A stretch of DNA of 64,000 nt from positions 39,859,456-39,923,455 of the forward strand of contig NC_037094.1 in assembly GCF_002994745.2 (NCBI RefSeq). Direction: 5' to 3'. The notes beneath the pieces are model-generated. The model was not told the origin of the DNA. It was given only the letters and a program-made list of their open reading frames with translations, and made no database searches. The stretch comes from Rosa chinensis (lineage: Eukaryota; Streptophyta; Magnoliopsida; Rosales; Rosaceae). The translations under genes and the position numbers were made by a program. The first letter of the stretch is position 1, and every line of letters begins with the position of its first letter. Below are positions 46,599 through 60,300 of this stretch, in pieces.

Positions 46599-49500
46599 TG
46601 TGACAACCCAAAATTTTAATAAATATTTTTATTTACAAATTTGTATACATATATATATATATATATGTTGTTCCTTATATATACTTGTTTATGAAGAAAG
46701 ATGAATACCAGTTCACTATTTAGTCCACATGTTAAGATTATGGTATCCTTGTACACATACTCTAGACATAGTCATTAGGAATTTATACATTTGCCCCCAC
46801 ACTAGTTTAACAACCTTTATATATATATGAAGAACTAGAGTGCAGCTACAGCTTAATTGAGCAATAAATTAATCTTTGGGAGCCATGTATCTACCTTGAT
46901 ATTATATGACCTATTGTTAAGTTTATAGTCTAAAGTAATTAGATCTTGATAGTATGAGTAGAATTGGAGGTGGCCAGCATTCCCTAACCTAAAAGAGTGA
47001 TATGATCCTAGTGTTGGTAGCACAATGAAAGATTGAAGATTGGGATGATGAATATCTTATTAGTCATTGTTCATATCCAAGTGTGTGTAAGTATTCTATT
47101 TGAGTGATTATGCAAAATTGGGAATTATAAGTATTGATGAATCTGTAAACTAAGCTAACTAGTAGCTGGAGGTGGCATCGCTCAATTTATAGCTCAAGCT
47201 CTATTTATCCATCATAGAACTTCTAGTCTACTGCTATCACTTGGATATCCCCAGATTATAGAAATAAAGCTTATCTTCTTCACATATGTTTTTATATTTA
47301 ACCTTGGTCATTAAGTTATGAAGGGATAAGAGCTTTCATACCTATCTCTGCAATACTTACTGGTGAAGGTTTCTATTAAGAGATAGAACTACTCAAGTAT
47401 ATCTATTGAATGCTTGGTGATCAAATCATTAAGTGATAGGTATGTACAAACACATCTTTATGCAGATTTAATTATGATTGTTTTGCTTGATGGCCAAGAA
47501 CCTGACTAGTATAAATAGCAGCTATCTACTTGATTCATACCCACAATACAATGAGCAATAGAACAGAAAGAACGTGAGAGTGAGGGAGATAGAGAGAAGG
47601 GCTGCAGTAAAATAGAAACAAAGAAATAAACAGAAAGGAAACAAAAGGGAGAGATCAAGACAGAATAGAGGAGATTAGAAGAAAATAAAGGAACGGAAAA
47701 AGAAAGAAAGAAAGAAGTGTATGTATCTGAGGAATAGGAGCATGAAACAAAAGAAGAAAACAAAAGATTAAGATAGAAGGATCGGAAAAGAAAATAGAAG
47801 AGCGAAATATGAGACGTGAGAGAGATACCTGAAGTGAAGGAAGGAGGAATTAACAAGAGTAGTTTGATTGATATTCTAAATGGGATTCAAATTAAGGTGA
47901 ATTCAGTCCTATAAGCTATTTCAATTGTTCTTGTTCTTATGTTTAGCTTAGACTTGTCTAAATTGGTTTAAGCTTTTACACAATTAGTAACCTAAATGAT
48001 TTTCAAACAGAATGTAAGCATAGAAACAAATCAAGATGATTAGAGAACTGGTTCCATAATAATGGGTGTCCTGAGTAATTCTTAGGTTGCAGTTTGGGTT
48101 AGAATTCTTATTTTATCTTAACAACAAGAGGTTAGAGTGATCAAAGAACCTATATGCATCAGTTTAACAACCTTAGACTGAGTAGTAACCTCAAACATTA
48201 GTTTGTAGGCATTGGAGAAAGCTAGAACAAGTTTCTGCATTATAATCATTAGTTAATTTTGAGCAACCATATCCTTCGATCTAGATCTTCATTTTAGAAA
48301 CTATTTGCATGTTTGAAAACTTATACTTCAGGCTTAATATCTGTACAGTTTCATACAATTTCATGTAAGATTCAGTGGTTAATTTTGAGGCTAAAAACAG
48401 AGGTCTGCAATATGTTGTTGTTGACCCAGTTTCCTTTTTACTAAAAACTGTACATTTCGGCTGGGTATTTGAAGTTGGTATCTTCATGAAAGTTTCAGTA
48501 GACCTCTCAAAGATCATTTTAGAATTAAAATATCATAAAAAAGATTTTTCTAGAGTAAGTTATGATTTTTCGAAGTTGAGGGTCTTCCACAGGAAATTCT
48601 GTAATTTTCATTATGTTTCTGTTTGTTCCATTTCGTTTCAATAGGTTCCTTTATTCAAACTTGTTTAGGTCAACCACAAACTGAACATAGAGATTCTTCT
48701 ATTTTTAACCAAAACATGTGACGCCATTTACTGAATTCATATGAGATACTTATGTCGTTGTGAAATCAGTTTTCCTTCACAATAAATCTGCAAGACGTTT
48801 TGGTTAGTTATTTAGCACTCCAAGTGAAATCCAAAATGGCCATAAGCTCGATATTGAAGTATGTTCTTAAGGCAGAATCATAGCTTTGTGTTTAAAATAA
48901 ATTATGTGCTTATGCATAGGAAATGTGAATTGTACTTGGATATTTACTTTTTATGCAGGAATATGTCTCTATACAATAATAGCTTGGAATCCAGTAGGGG
49001 GATCTGGGGAACCTCTACTCAACTGTATTGTATGCATATATGTTGCCTGACATGTTTGTTATGGAATGAATGAATATTTGATGCAATTACATTGCAAAGT
49101 ATATATTATCAATTGATGCATCATCCATTGAGTACATATGAAGTATAAGGGTGGCGATGGTGATATGTATAATGTTATCGATATAAGAAAGTTGAAATTT
49201 ATCTTTTGCATAGTTGAGTCCATAACCTCAGCAGGTACCAGATCCCAGGTATGCCCATTGTTAATGCGCAATTAGTATAGGATTGAAAGGGTAATTCGGG
49301 ACTGGCGAAAGGGGCATGGACAAGATGACTAGCAAAAGAGGGTTAGGGGGATTGATTTTGGGTCGGGGTTAGTTCATACAGTTAGGTACTCTGAGTCACC
49401 TTCGTGGTAAAATACAGTGTATGGGAATAGAACATGCATTCGTGCATACCACATGATAATTGTTTGGTTATCTTTTGTGTGAAGAGAAATAGCTCCCTCT

Positions 49501-49799
49501 TGAGCCACAGGTTGAGCTCACCCCTTAACAGTCTTGCGGGTTATTAAACACAAGAACTATGAAGATTAGTGATAAAAAGCAATTAGAGTTAGTTGGAGTT
49601 TTGTATATGTAAGATCATTATTCCGGAAGTGAGTACTCTTAGTGATCTTGAGTTGGATTTATCCTTATATCGAAATGAGAAGTAAATTCCATTAACAAAG
49701 TGTTGATTTTATTTTCTATTCGTTTATTTTAATTTTTACTCACACCTCGGATTTCGGGAAATATTTAAAAAAAATTTGACCCGAGTTTGGGGTTTGACA
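46599..49799 (+). mobile_element. Solo LTR (family D), 3201 bp
   Basis: Starts TGTGACAACCC, ends GGGTTTGACA, and TTAGA flanks it on both sides (46594-46598 and 49800-49804). The T(A/G)...CCC start and GACA end are Gypsy-like. It contains an AT dinucleotide run near 46650-46668. No coding region and no primer-binding site. Confidence 0.9.
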
Positions 49800-50254
49800 T
49801 TAGACCACCATCCTATTAGCTACACATGCTCCTCGGTTACAAAAGATTGTCAAGCTTAAGTTTCTAATTTCATTAATTCCTACAACATGCTTCTAGATGA
49901 CAAATCCAAAAACACATGTAAGAAAACATTAAAGTAAAGTACCTAAAGGATTCAAAACTTGCATATTCATCAAAAACATGGCATCACACTATTTTATACA
50001 TGAGTTTGGCTAGGGCTAAGGCCAAGCCCCAAATTTATTCTACTCACAACCCATAGTTACATAAATCAAACCCATATACATAATAACATCAAGTAAAAGA
50101 GAGGAAGAGTGGAGAAAGTGGTTGGTTACCAAACTAGCTCCCCTTGATGCAAAACTAGTGAGAGATGTTTCAAAGTATGGAAATTTCAGTTTTCTCAAAT
50201 CCAAATTGCCATACAAATCCACAAAGCTCTTAGAAACTTGAAGAACAAAGGCTT

Positions 50255-52257
50255 TGATGTACACAAATTAGTGTATAAATTTAAAACCCTATCAATGTAG
50301 TAAGAATAAGTAGGGATCGTTCTCAAACTGGGATTAGGGCCTAATTAATTCCTGAAAAATGAAACGTTAGCAAAACAAATTGAAGAATATATATACATAA
50401 TATTTACGAAAAATACAAGAGGAGATTTAAGATTTAATTGTCTAATTTAACAACTAAGTATTTATATACATATATGACACATCAAAACCAAGAATCAAGT
50501 AGAAATTATGAATGGAACGAATTTAGATAGAATTAACTACTACTAACACGTTGGCAAGATTTCAAATATCAAATCACGAATCAAAATATATCCAAGCATA
50601 GAATCAATCAAGAATAAAGATGAACGCATACAAAGTTCTTTTTACTTCCCTTAATTAAATTAACTAGATGAACGCACCATAGTCAACCCTATTAATCATG
50701 CAATCAGTAGTGGTAGCTAATCACTAACAAAAACACTTTCAACGTATTAAGAATCATGGAAGTTTGATCAATTCAAGTCAAGAACACAAGTTAAAACGCT
50801 AATCGAGCATGCAAGACTCATTGTTAATTTACCTAAGTAATTTTAGGTTTTCCACCGAAATTATTAAAGCCGAGAAAGCTAGCACCTTAATATGGATTCA
50901 ATTACATGTTTATCAACCTAACTATGCATCCAAAGATCAATTAACACATAACAATTGGGATTGAAGCTTGAAATTAACAAACATGCAAGAACATCATGAA
51001 TTCGCAACTTTTAATTTGAAAAACCTAAAACCTAAAACATGCTTCATAGTATTCGAAAAATACATAACTAAAATCAATCTTTCATCCACCATAGAAATCG
51101 CAAGACATGAAACCAAAATAGAAAACAAAATCACAATTCATAGAAAAACTAAAATTGTTTTACATGGTTCAAAACCGAAAACAGAAAATAGGGTTCCATA
51201 GTTACACTTTTTGATCTTCAAGGACTCAAGAAGCTTCAATAGGTGGTGGAATGGATGAGAGCTACAGCTAGGATGCTTGAATGGATGAATGGATGCTCAC
51301 GGCCTTGAACTTTGGATTTCTTGAAATTGCCTAAACCTTGGAAGAGAAAGGGGAGTGTTTGTGTATTTGATTCTGAATTTTGTGGTGTGTTAAATGTCTT
51401 CACAAACCTCCTTTATATAGTGAACGGCAAGGGTTAGGGTTCGCTTGAATTTCTCTTGAACTACATCACTTCGGCCAATAAGAAAATTGAATGAAAATTG
51501 GAAAGCAAGCAACCTTCTTTTGCCGAATTCTTCCATTTACTTAGACCTAATTTCGGCCTCCTTATATGTAGAGTCATAAATCAATACTTATTCATCTATT
51601 TTCTCACATAAAATCCTAAGAAAATCCAAAAATAATCCCATAAAGATATTGCCGAAATCTTTGAATATTCCTTTTAGTTCTCACAGCAAAATGCAAGTAG
51701 ATTGAGCCAATGACTCCTTCAAGACGTCAAGAAGGATCTAGAGCATCACGTGCAAGTCACATGATTCAAACTTCGGGCCAAACTCCCAAAATGGGCCAAT
51801 TCGAAATCCATATACATTGTTGCCGAAATTCCTCCAATATTCTAGAACAATCTTGAATTATCCTGAGTCTTCTTCAAGACACAGCATCTCCCAGTCTCAC
51901 CAGGTCTCCTAGCATCATCAAGACTCCTAGTGTCATCAGGTTTCCTAGTCCAACTAGGACTCTGCCATTTCTTCATTTCCACACATCATTTTTCCGAGCT
52001 CACTCCTAGTTGCATTAGAATTCCTACTTCAACTGGGATTCCTTCTCCTGGTAGGACTGAGAAGACTTCATTTCTAAATTTCTTCTAATTTCTGCACCAC
52101 ATTTGCTCCTTGCCTTCATTTCCATCATTTCCAGCTCTTCTTAGCTCATTTCTACCTAAAAACACAAAACTAAGTTAGAAATGATAATGTTATGGAAATA
52201 ACTAAGCAAAATGTAGAGAGAAATGCACTAAAAATGTAGTAGAATTTAGTCTCAACA
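50255..52257 (-). mobile_element. Solo LTR (family C), 2003 bp
   Basis: On the - strand TGTTGAGACTAAATTC to TTTGTGTACATCA, with GGCTT on both sides (50250-50254 and 52258-52262). A minus-strand TATA-like CTATATAAAG lies near 51410. The LTR end holds AACGATCCCTACTTATTC, a block shared with family A LTRs. It interrupts the family E LTR. Confidence 0.9.
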
Positions 52258-53534
52258 GGCTTGAAATGATGAAACTAAGGTGTGATTGATCAAAGATGTA
52301 AAGGATCTTCGGTTTTTGGTAAAAACCCAAGACACTTTACACTTTTCTCTACACAAAAGCTAAACTACACTACATAAAGATGAAGAGCTATGGAAAATGG
52401 AGAGAGGAAGAAGATGAAATGGATGAAGGAAAGTATTCACAACGTCCAAATGAGGGGAGGGTGCTTTTATAGGCCAAAAGTGATGAATAGAGGGTGGAGA
52501 TCAAAGGAAATGAAGGGCTAGATGTAATTGACAAATGTGTAAGCACAAAATGTGGATCTAGTCTTTAACTCCACATAGAAATGACCTAGAAAGGCCATAG
52601 ATTTTTTGGTGGAGGAGAAAAAGTAAGGTTAGCAGGGTCATTTTGTAAAGAAACAAGGTAATAAATGGGAGACAAAAGTGTAAAGTGTAAGAATGGGACC
52701 ACATGTCATATTTCAAATTTTAAATTTCAAAATAACCTAGACATAAAGTCTTTAACCCTAGTCAGCTCTTCCTTGTCCTCCACACATATTCTAGGCCAGC
52801 CAACTCAGCCGGAAATGTCCGGAATCTGGCATTGACCATGTTGACTCATTTTTTGTCCGTTTGCGCACTTTCTTCTCTTTCTTCCCTCTCTTAGATCTCC
52901 ACCAAGACTTCCGAATTGGCCTTTGACTTCTTCATACCAAATGTTCCTCCATGAGTGTAGATCGTCCTAGTAAAATTTCAGAGCTTAGTTCATCGTAGTT
53001 TGGCAGGAAATGCTGCCGGAATCCGTACAGATCCGGTTTTACAGTTTTCGTCTTCTAGTGCAGAAAATTAGACCGATCTTTTGAAGGTCTTCCACCCCGA
53101 ACTAGCTCTTACACTCATCATAAAAAATGATCCTTAGGATGTCTAGAATGGATCTGGACATTTGGTTAGGCTTCCGCCCCTCCTTCCTTACCTAGCTCGG
53201 TTTCTCCTAGCCGGAGTAGGAAAATGTGCTAAAGTTGAGTTTTTAGTGCATTTCCAAGCTTCTCCATCATTTCCTAGCATGGCATGATAAGGAAAACATA
53301 ATAAATAGATATAAATAAACACAAAGGTTAAGCAAAAGTGCAAGATTAGGGGAATAATTACTAAGTAATTATGGACCTAACACATATACCTTTCCTTGTT
53401 GCTATACAGACCACAATCCACAATCCTCCATGATTAGAATTCGCAACGCCACTCTTCTGTTCTTGCAACACAAACAAAATGTGAATTAGCAATGCCAATC
53501 TTCTCCTTGTTATTCATCTAACCAAACCTACATT

Positions 53535-56500
53535 TGTTATGTCCCGTATCTCAAATTACCGGTTTATTAGTTATTTTGACCGTAAACGGCAATTATTTTA
53601 ACTTTTACTGTTGTTCCGATACTTTTAGTGGCCCTAAAAGTCGACTTTTTGATCGGGTCAAAATTTGAGAAAACTTTCTTCATGAAAATCGTGGAGGATG
53701 TTAAACCGAGTCCGTGCATATGTGGTACTTAAAAATCGGAGTTCATATGGAAAGTTATGGATGAAATTTGTGAAGTTACTGTTCATGGTAAGTTTCTATA
53801 TAAATGGAAAGTTACTGTGGTAGGTTTCCATTTCCGGAAACCTACCCACTCGGTAACTCTCTCTTTCTCTCCCCGGTTTTGTTTTTCTTGGTTTTACCGG
53901 CATATCTTATGATTCCGGCCACCTGACGGCGTGCCACCGGTCATTCTAGAACTGCCTCTTCCTCCCACACACGCCTATAGTGGTGGTTCATGGCGATTTG
54001 GCAGGAAAACTGCAGATTGAAGCCAAATCCGATCACTGTAGTAGTTCATGTTTTCCGGCCACTTCTTCCAATTTCAGTCATTTTCGGTCGCTAAACCAAG
54101 TCCAACAGGACCACCTCAAGCCATGGAACACTTTCCCTCAAAGCTTCTAGCTCTAATTTGTAGTGTGGAGAGGGAATCGAAGAAATTTCGAAACTAGGGT
54201 TTTGAAATTTCTGGGCTTGTGTTCACCGGCCAAATTGGAGGCTTTCGAGGTAAAATTGGAACTTGTTGTAGTTGGGAAAAATGTTAAGTTTGTTGAGTAG
54301 GTGGTGTTGCCAAAATTTAGTGGCCATTGGAGGTGGTGGCCGGCAGATCGTGGGCCCCCTAGGCACTGCCACTGTGGGTGGCGCGTGGAGGCAGGTTTTT
54401 AATTCCTGTTTTAGCCCATTTAATTCCTATAATTGTTGTAGAACTTGTAGATGTGAATTTGGTTGAAAATTTGAGAATTTTTTTGTTGATTATCAACTTC
54501 TGGAATTTAGAATTCAATTATCGACTTACAAGAATTTGTGATAGGAGCATTTTAATGCGACGTTTTAACTGCTATTTCCCTACATTTCCTGCGTTATTTC
54601 CTTAAAGAATCCTTGTTTTGGAAAGTTTCCATTCTTCGAATGGGAAAGTTCCTAATTGTAGAAAGTTTCCGTTTTGCAGTTTCTATTTTTCATTTTTAGA
54701 AAGTTTCCCATTTTAGTTTAGGAAAGTTTCCATTTCTTATTTTAGAAAGCTTCTATTTTCAGGTCTTTGGAATAAATAAGCTGAATTGAGTTTATAAATG
54801 GGAAGAGAAGCTTCGTGAAGATAACATGGCAAGAAGGTGACGCAAGAAGCCCAAGAATTATCAAGGGACTTGAATTTTCGGCAAAAATGGAGGAAGGCCC
54901 ATATGATCTAGGGTTTTTGTGACGTCAAGAGAAAAATGTGGAGACTTAAGAGTTTTGCCGTCCAAAGCAAGAGGAAATCAAGGAAGAGTTTTTAAAAAAA
55001 CTTGGGGATTAAATTTTCCGTGTAATACGTAAGGAAAAACAAGGTGACAACGTGGGAATTAAAGATGATTGATTGAGGATTTCAAGGAGAGATTTTCTTG
55101 GGAGACTTTTATGGAAAGAAATATTGTTGGAGGAATAATTTGGTGTGATTGTCAACGTGAAAATCAGAAATAATCAAGGAGATGACGCCAAGAGAGATTC
55201 AAGGGAGATATTTATGGAAGGAAAATATGTGTGCACCAAGGAAAAGCCAAAAAGGCGTCTAGATTCATCCCTAAATTCCCTAAAGGAATGTTGGCCGAAA
55301 TTCATGAAGAAAATCAGAATAATTTCAAGGAAATTCGGCAATTAAATATTAGGGAGGTATTTTAGTGAATTTTGATTGGTTAGAACACATCACAAGGCTT
55401 ACTTGGCATTCTATGATTGGTTGGACCACATCACAAAGCTTACTTGGTGAATTCCTATTGGTGGAAGCTATGTGGAAATTTCTGATTGCTTTGTGAATCC
55501 TAGCAGTGCTCCTATATATACCCACCTCTTTAACGTTGAGAGGGGTTCCAAACACTTTAGAAAAATTCAGAAAATACCTAGCATAGCCGTGAGCTTTTCT
55601 CTTTCTCTCTCCATCCTCTAGTCATCTCCACGGGTTCAAGCAAGGCCAAAGGAAGAAGAAGAAGCCGTGAGCACCACCATCCATGCCCATCCTTGAAGCT
55701 TGCTTTCGAGTTTCAAGAGACCACAACGTTAATCATCCATCTTCATCTTCCATCCACGGTGTAATTTGACCTCTCCTTTGTAAACCTTGTTTTGAATTCG
55801 TTGGTTATGTACTAGTTGACGTTTATGTTTGAACAAAATTTTCAATTCTGAAATTTTATATGATTGAATGAAATTTTCAGATATTATTATTGTAATTTGA
55901 GGGTTGCTTATGTGAGTTTGTTTAATTAAATTTTGCTTTATAGATATCTTTTGTATTTTAATCTTATGTGGTTTGAAACACTTAGGGTTTTGATATGAAT
56001 GGTGCTAGATTTAAGAACATGAAATCAACTTTTTGTTTTGTGTAACTTGAATTGAAGTAGTAAAGGTTTAGAACAAAAACCGAATTTAATTAAAGAGGAT
56101 TGCAATTAGGTGGACTTTTTCATACTAAGTTGCACACTTGAGTTGATAGCCTTTCTATGTGGTTCATGCGTTAAACATGTCATGATTGACTAGCTTTCTA
56201 GGGCTTGATTACATGTTTGATAGGATTAATCTTTGTGCTTTCACTTAGGTTAATTAGCATTGAAAAGTAAAAAATGGGAAATTATTTGCTTTTGAATATT
56301 TCACATGATCAACTCCTTTCTCATGACTTAGATGAACAATATTAGGGTTTAATCGAATTTGATCATAGTTTCGGTTTTGATCTTTGTTCTCTCATTCCAT
56401 TCGTGTAATTATGTTTTTAGTTTTGTTTGTTTTTTTTTTACTTAGTTTATTTCCGAAAACCAAAACCTAAATCCCCCTTAATTTCGTAATTATGTATATA

Positions 56501-57358
56501 CTTTATTTTATTTTTGTAAATAATATACTTTGTGTCTTTATTAATTGTGTAATTGTCCTATATTGACAGGTGTACCCTCAATCCCCGGATTAGATCGATC
56601 CCTACTTGCTTATGCTACTAATGATATTTATAGGGTTAAATTATGCGCTTGCTTTGAGCGTATCAATTTGACCGTCGGATATCTCTTGGTTATGCCTTAG
56701 AACCTTTAAATTAACGAATTGGCATTAGTGGTAAAATGTGGGTTGAATCCGAGAAGAAGTGGAGATGATTTATAAGGTTTTGATTTTGGGAATCGTATTT
56801 AATTGTTGAATAGTTATTCACGGAATATAATTGTGTATAGAGCGATGTACCGAGCTATTGCTCAACGAAGGAACTCGTATACGTGATCGCCTAAATAGTA
56901 CTGTGAGTGAACTTTTGTTTTTAAGAGTTGATGCATGCGATTATTTTCCCGAAATAATGATTTACTTATTTGTTTATCATTTTATGATTTTGCTATAATT
57001 TGCTTTTGGGAAATTGATTTCGAGATATCTTATGGATTTGCTTGCATTGTTGATTTACGAAGATTATGATTTATCTCGATTATCATTTTGGTTTATGATT
57101 CATGTTAATTTTCGACGAGCTACTTTTCGAGGTGATTTCCAAAATTTAGCATTATATTTTATTCTACAATTTTTGGTGATTTCTGGAATATTATTGAAAA
57201 TGAGATTTTCAGGGCAATTGTTTATATTTATTATTTCTAGCCTATTTGTATACGACTTTGAGAATATTTTGGCATGCGGGGCCACGTCAGTGATATACAT
57301 TGTTTTTCTCGTGAGATTTGGGGAAGCTTTATTGGTTTTTTCGGTTTTTGTATGATTT
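53535..57358 (+). mobile_element. Gypsy-type LTR or remnant, split by a solo LTR
   Basis: Starts TGTTATGTCCCG at 53535 and shows the same early landmarks as family B (TTTCTTCATGAAAATCGTGGAGGATG, GGAGTTCATATGGAAAGTTATGG, TATAAATGG). It is interrupted at 54539-56665 and resumes with ACCGTCGGATATC at 56671. Its far end is lost where the next LTR begins at 57359. Confidence 0.65.
54539..56665 (+). mobile_element. Solo LTR (family A), 2127 bp
   Basis: TGATAGGAGCATTTTAATGC to TTTGAGCGTATCA, with ATTTG on both sides (54534-54538 and 56666-56670). TATA-like CCTATATATACC near 55511; end block TGTACCCTCAATCCCCGG and GATCCCTACTTGCTTATG. Repeated GGAAAGTTTCC-type motifs fill 54620-54770. Confidence 0.93.
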
Positions 57359-60300
57359 TGATGGAGCATTTTAATGCGACGTTTTAACTGCATTTCCCTA
57401 CATTTTCTGCGCCATTTCCTTAAAAAATCCCTGTTTGGGAAAGTTTCCATTCTTTGATTGGGAAAGTTCCTTATTGTAGAAAGTTTCCATTTCTCATTTC
57501 TGGCAAGTTTCCATTCTTAGTTTAGGAAAGTTTCTATTTCTCACTTTTAGTAAGTTTCTATTTTTCATTTTTAGAAAGTTTCTATTTTCATTTTAGGAAA
57601 GTTTCTATTTTCAGTAATAGTTTCTATTTTCAGGACCTCCGAGCTAAAAAGTGGAAATGAATTCACGAATGGAAAGAGGAGCTTGCGAACATCAAGACGA
57701 GCGAATATGAGAAGAAAAGGGTCACACAATTGAGCAGAAATGAAGAAATAAGCTTTCCTGTTCCAACTAGGAAACCCTGCGAAATGGAGGAAGGCTTCCC
57801 AAGCAAGTTTCCAACGCAACCATGAAAAAGAAATGGAAAAATGAAGTGTCTAGACGTTGGAGGATGAAAAGGCTTGAAGTTGAAGCAACGAGGCCCAAGA
57901 ACTCCATGGACTTGAGTTGAATTTTCGGCAAAATGGATCAAGGCCCATGAAAGCCCATGGAATTAGGGTTTGTGACGCAAAACCTAAACCCTAGGGTTGC
58001 TTTGCCGTGAAAACCAAAGGGAGAAGAGAAAGATGGCGTGAAAATCAAGAAGAAAATAAAAGATTATGCCAAGAGATTTTCTAGGGTGGAGTTTAAGGAA
58101 AGAAATCAAGAAAAGGACCAAATGGCGTCTAGATTCATTCCTAGAAACCCTAAGGATGTTTTGGCCGAAATAAGAGAAGAAAATCAGAAATATATTCAAG
58201 GAATTTCGGCAAGAATATATTAGGGAATCATCTTGGAGTTTTGTGATTGGATGGATGACACACTAGGGCTTATTTGGCAATTTCTCATTGGTGGAAGCTA
58301 TGTGGAATTATTAATTTAATTCCTTGGAAAATAAACAGAAAATCCACGACTTGGAGACCAAGTTTGGCCATTCCCTATATATACCAAGCACCCTAGACGT
58401 CTCACATAGCCCCCTAATTCAGAAAATCAGTTTATACGCGAAAGCTCTCTCCATTCTCTAGTTCATCTTCTGCGTTTTCAAGTGATGTCGCTTTTGTTGA
58501 GCGACCAATTTAACCCTGAAATGTCATTAGTAGTATAAAGTAAATAGGGATCGTTCTATTCCGGGGATTGAGGGTACACCTGTCATTATCAAACAATTAA
58601 ACAATTAAAATTAAAACAAAGTATAATATTTACAAATATATGACAAAATATATACATATTTACGAAAAGGGGGGATATTTTTGATTTTGGTTTTCTTTTC
58701 CGAAAATAAAAGCTAAGCTAACAAAATAATTAAAATGCAAAAACATAAAAATACAAATGAAATGCAAGACCAAAGATTAAACCGAAATATATAATTAAAA
58801 TCAATTCAAGTTCATCATTGTTCATCATAGTCATGCAAGAGGAGTTGATCATGTGAAACGTTCATAAGCAAACAATTTCCCATATTTTACTTTCAATGCT
58901 AATTAACCTAAGCGAAAGCACCTAGATTAATCCTATCAAACATGCAATCAAACCCTAGAAAGCTAGTCAATCATGTCATGTTTAACGCATTAAGCACCTA
59001 GAAAGGCTATCAACTCAAATGTGCAACTTAGTATGAAAAAGTCCACCTAATTGCAATCTTCTTTGATTAAATTCGGTTTTTGTACAAAACCTTCACTACT
59101 TGTCGATTCAAGAACACAAAACCAAAAAGTTGATCCATGTTCTCAAATTCGTAGCAACATTCACATAAAAACCCTAAATGTTTCGAACCATTCAAGATTA
59201 TCATACAAAAGATTTCTATCATGCAAATTTAATCAAACACTCACACAAAAGCAACCATAAATCGCAATATATGAATCTGAAAATTAACAATTAATCATAA
59301 AATTTCAGAAAACAATATTTGTTCAAACAATTGTGTCAACTAAGGCATAACCAACGAAAATTACAAAGCAAAGGTTACAAGGAGAATCGGATTACACCGT
59401 GATGAAGATGAGATGAATGAAGTGATGAATGGTCTCTTGAATTTCGAAAGCAATCTTCAAGGATGGTGATGGATGATGTGCACGGCTTGTCTTCTTCTTC
59501 CTTGGCCTTGCTTGAACTTCGTGGTTGCCCTAGAGGATGGAGATGAACACGGCTAGGCTAGAGAGAGTTTTCTGATTTTTTTCTCAAAGTGTAAACGCAA
59601 AAGTGGGAACTCCCTGACGTTGAGAGAAGAGGAGGATATATAGGGGACGGCCAACTTGGTCTCCAAGCCGTGTATTTCTTCTTTATTTTCCATGGGATTA
59701 ATTTGAAAATGCCACATAGTCCTATGAGGTGGTGCAACCAATCACAAAATTCCAATATTAATTCCCTAAATAATCTTGCCGAAATTCCCTTGCTATAATT
59801 CTGATTTTTGTAGTTCAATTCGGCCAAACTTCCTTTAGGGAATTAAGGAATGTATCTAGACTTCTTTTGAGCTTTTCTTGGTCTCCACCTTTTTCTCTTT
59901 CCTTTTATTTCTCCCTTGAATATCTCCTTGCCGAATTCTCTAGGGTTTTCTTTTAATTCACACGGCAACTTCCTTCTTTTCCTCTTGGCTTGGACGGCAA
60001 AAGATATTCTAGGGTTTATCTCTTGATGAATTTCCATAAAAATAGCCCTAGAAAATCTCCCTAGAAAATCTCCTTTTAATTTCTGATTTTTGGGCGCCAC
60101 TTCCTTGTTTCTCTCTTCATCTTGGACGGCAAAACTCCCCTAGGGTTTATTCATTCGTCATAAACCCTAAATGTATGGGCTTCATGGGCCTTTGATCCAA
60201 TTTGCCGAAAATCCAATTTGCCGAAAATCCAATGAGTCTTGGGCCTTGTTGCTTCAACTTCAAGCCTTGTCACCTTCCAACGTCACAATACTTTATTTTT

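Larger units (their letters stand above)
45943..53382 (-). mobile_element. Solo LTR (family E) holding two nested solo LTRs
   Basis: On the - strand it starts TGTTAGGTCC at 53382 and ends CCCCACCA at 45943, with CATAT on both sides (45938-45942 and 53383-53387). Without the two nested LTRs and their target duplications it is about 2.2 kb. CTCAATCCC about 130 bp before its end and a TATA-like TATAAAAG near 52470 match the layout of the family A LTRs. The left boundary rests on the matching 5-bp repeat. Confidence 0.7.

Noticed and set aside
47506..47856. Minus-strand 116-codon Ser/Phe-rich frame
   Set aside because: It is produced by a GA-rich stretch within solo LTR D; low complexity and no homology recognised.
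57014..57450. Overlapping hydrophobic frames of about 115 codons
   Set aside because: They span LTR-LTR junction sequence (57358/57359) and have no recognisable domain.
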